A DNA stretch of 6,920 nt from NCBI GenBank assembly GCA_024278715.1, contig JAJRSN010000048.1, positions 1 to 6,920 on the forward strand, given 5' to 3'. The position numbers and the translations under genes were made by a program. Origin of the DNA: Calditrichota bacterium (GTDB lineage: Bacteria; Calditrichota; Calditrichia; Calditrichales; Calditrichaceae). Positions within the stretch are counted from its first letter, which is position 1. Each line of letters begins with the position of its first letter. Positions 6,692-6,920 of this stretch are shown here, piece by piece. The notes under the pieces were generated by a model. It had not been told where the DNA came from, ran no database searches, and saw only the letters and a list, made by a program, of their open reading frames with translations.

Positions 6692-6920
6692 GCTTTCTGC
6701 GCAACGCCACGGATTTACGATTCAGCCTTCATTCCGCTTTATTACTTATTCGTTAAGCGTTAAGGGTGTAAGCATTAAGCGTACCTCTCCGACTCACTTA
6801 TCACGACAGGAGGTGGTCACGGCTTTCTGCATTTCGCTTTCTGATAGTTTTTTTCTTTTGTCTTACTCATCACGCATTACGATCCTGTTGCCTGTAAAAT
6901 TATGTTTATTCTGCATTAAA
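6692..6920. other. Non-coding 3' flank of the barrel gene
   Basis: I find no supportable gene here. The last ATG (6903) runs into a stop after five codons. A seven-base T run (6848-6854) is not preceded by a convincing stem, so I do not call a terminator. The word GCTTTCTG occurs three times (6692, 6822, 6836), and a period-7 repeat fills the middle. Confidence 0.6.
6739..6781. repeat. Degenerate heptanucleotide tandem repeat
   Basis: Read from 6739, the sequence falls into 7-base units TTATTAC, TTATTCG, TTAAGCG, TTAAGGG, then one extra T, GTAAGCA and TTAAGCG. Two further related 7-mers, CATCACG and CATTACG, follow at 6868-6881. The array is noncoding and imperfect. It looks like a decayed short tandem repeat, of the kind seen between genes in several FCB-group and cyanobacterial genomes. 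Confidence 0.5.

Noticed and set aside
6836..6860. Possible rho-independent terminator ending in a T run
   Set aside because: The seven T bases are present, but I could not find a GC-rich stem directly before them, so a terminator is not supported.

Overview
The window looks like chromosomal DNA from a Gram-negative bacterium of the FCB group (Bacteroidota, Calditrichota and relatives). The pointers are moderate GC, weak or absent Shine-Dalgarno sequences in front of every gene, a secreted NHL-repeat protein, and a very large outer-membrane beta-barrel whose N-terminal sequence style (SGSIMRGIQIGSNQD..., ...TPIQPEGNTQ...) is common in that group. A Caldithrix-like thermophile is my best guess, but this is inference from sequence style only.

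Layout. Positions 1-154 (minus strand) hold the N-terminal 51 codons of a small, probably coiled-coil protein that runs off the left edge. Positions 155-424 are a divergent, AT-rich intergenic region with an imperfect hairpin, repeated TTCTT-type words and weak promoter-like hexamers on both strands. Three plus-strand genes follow: a membrane-anchored Hanks-type kinase-like protein (425-2137), a secreted NHL beta-propeller (2199-3152), and a 1180-residue outer-membrane beta-barrel (3149-6691). The last two overlap by 4 bases (ATGA), so they are almost certainly co-transcribed and translationally coupled. The kinase gene lies only 61 bases upstream with no visible terminator, so all three may form one operon. 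Positions 6692-6920 hold no gene that I can support; the stretch contains a degenerate period-7 repeat.

How the genes may work together (inference): the kinase-like protein has a predicted cytoplasmic kinase fold, one membrane helix and a periplasmic TPR-like plus LytR_C region. The NHL protein would be periplasmic or surface-associated, and the barrel sits in the outer membrane. The set therefore spans cytoplasm, inner membrane, periplasm and outer membrane. The most notable point is that the kinase has an intact catalytic loop (HRDLKPNN) and DFG motif, but has lost the glycine-rich loop glycines and the VAIK lysine. It may be a pseudokinase or an atypical kinase that senses or scaffolds rather than phosphorylates in the usual way.
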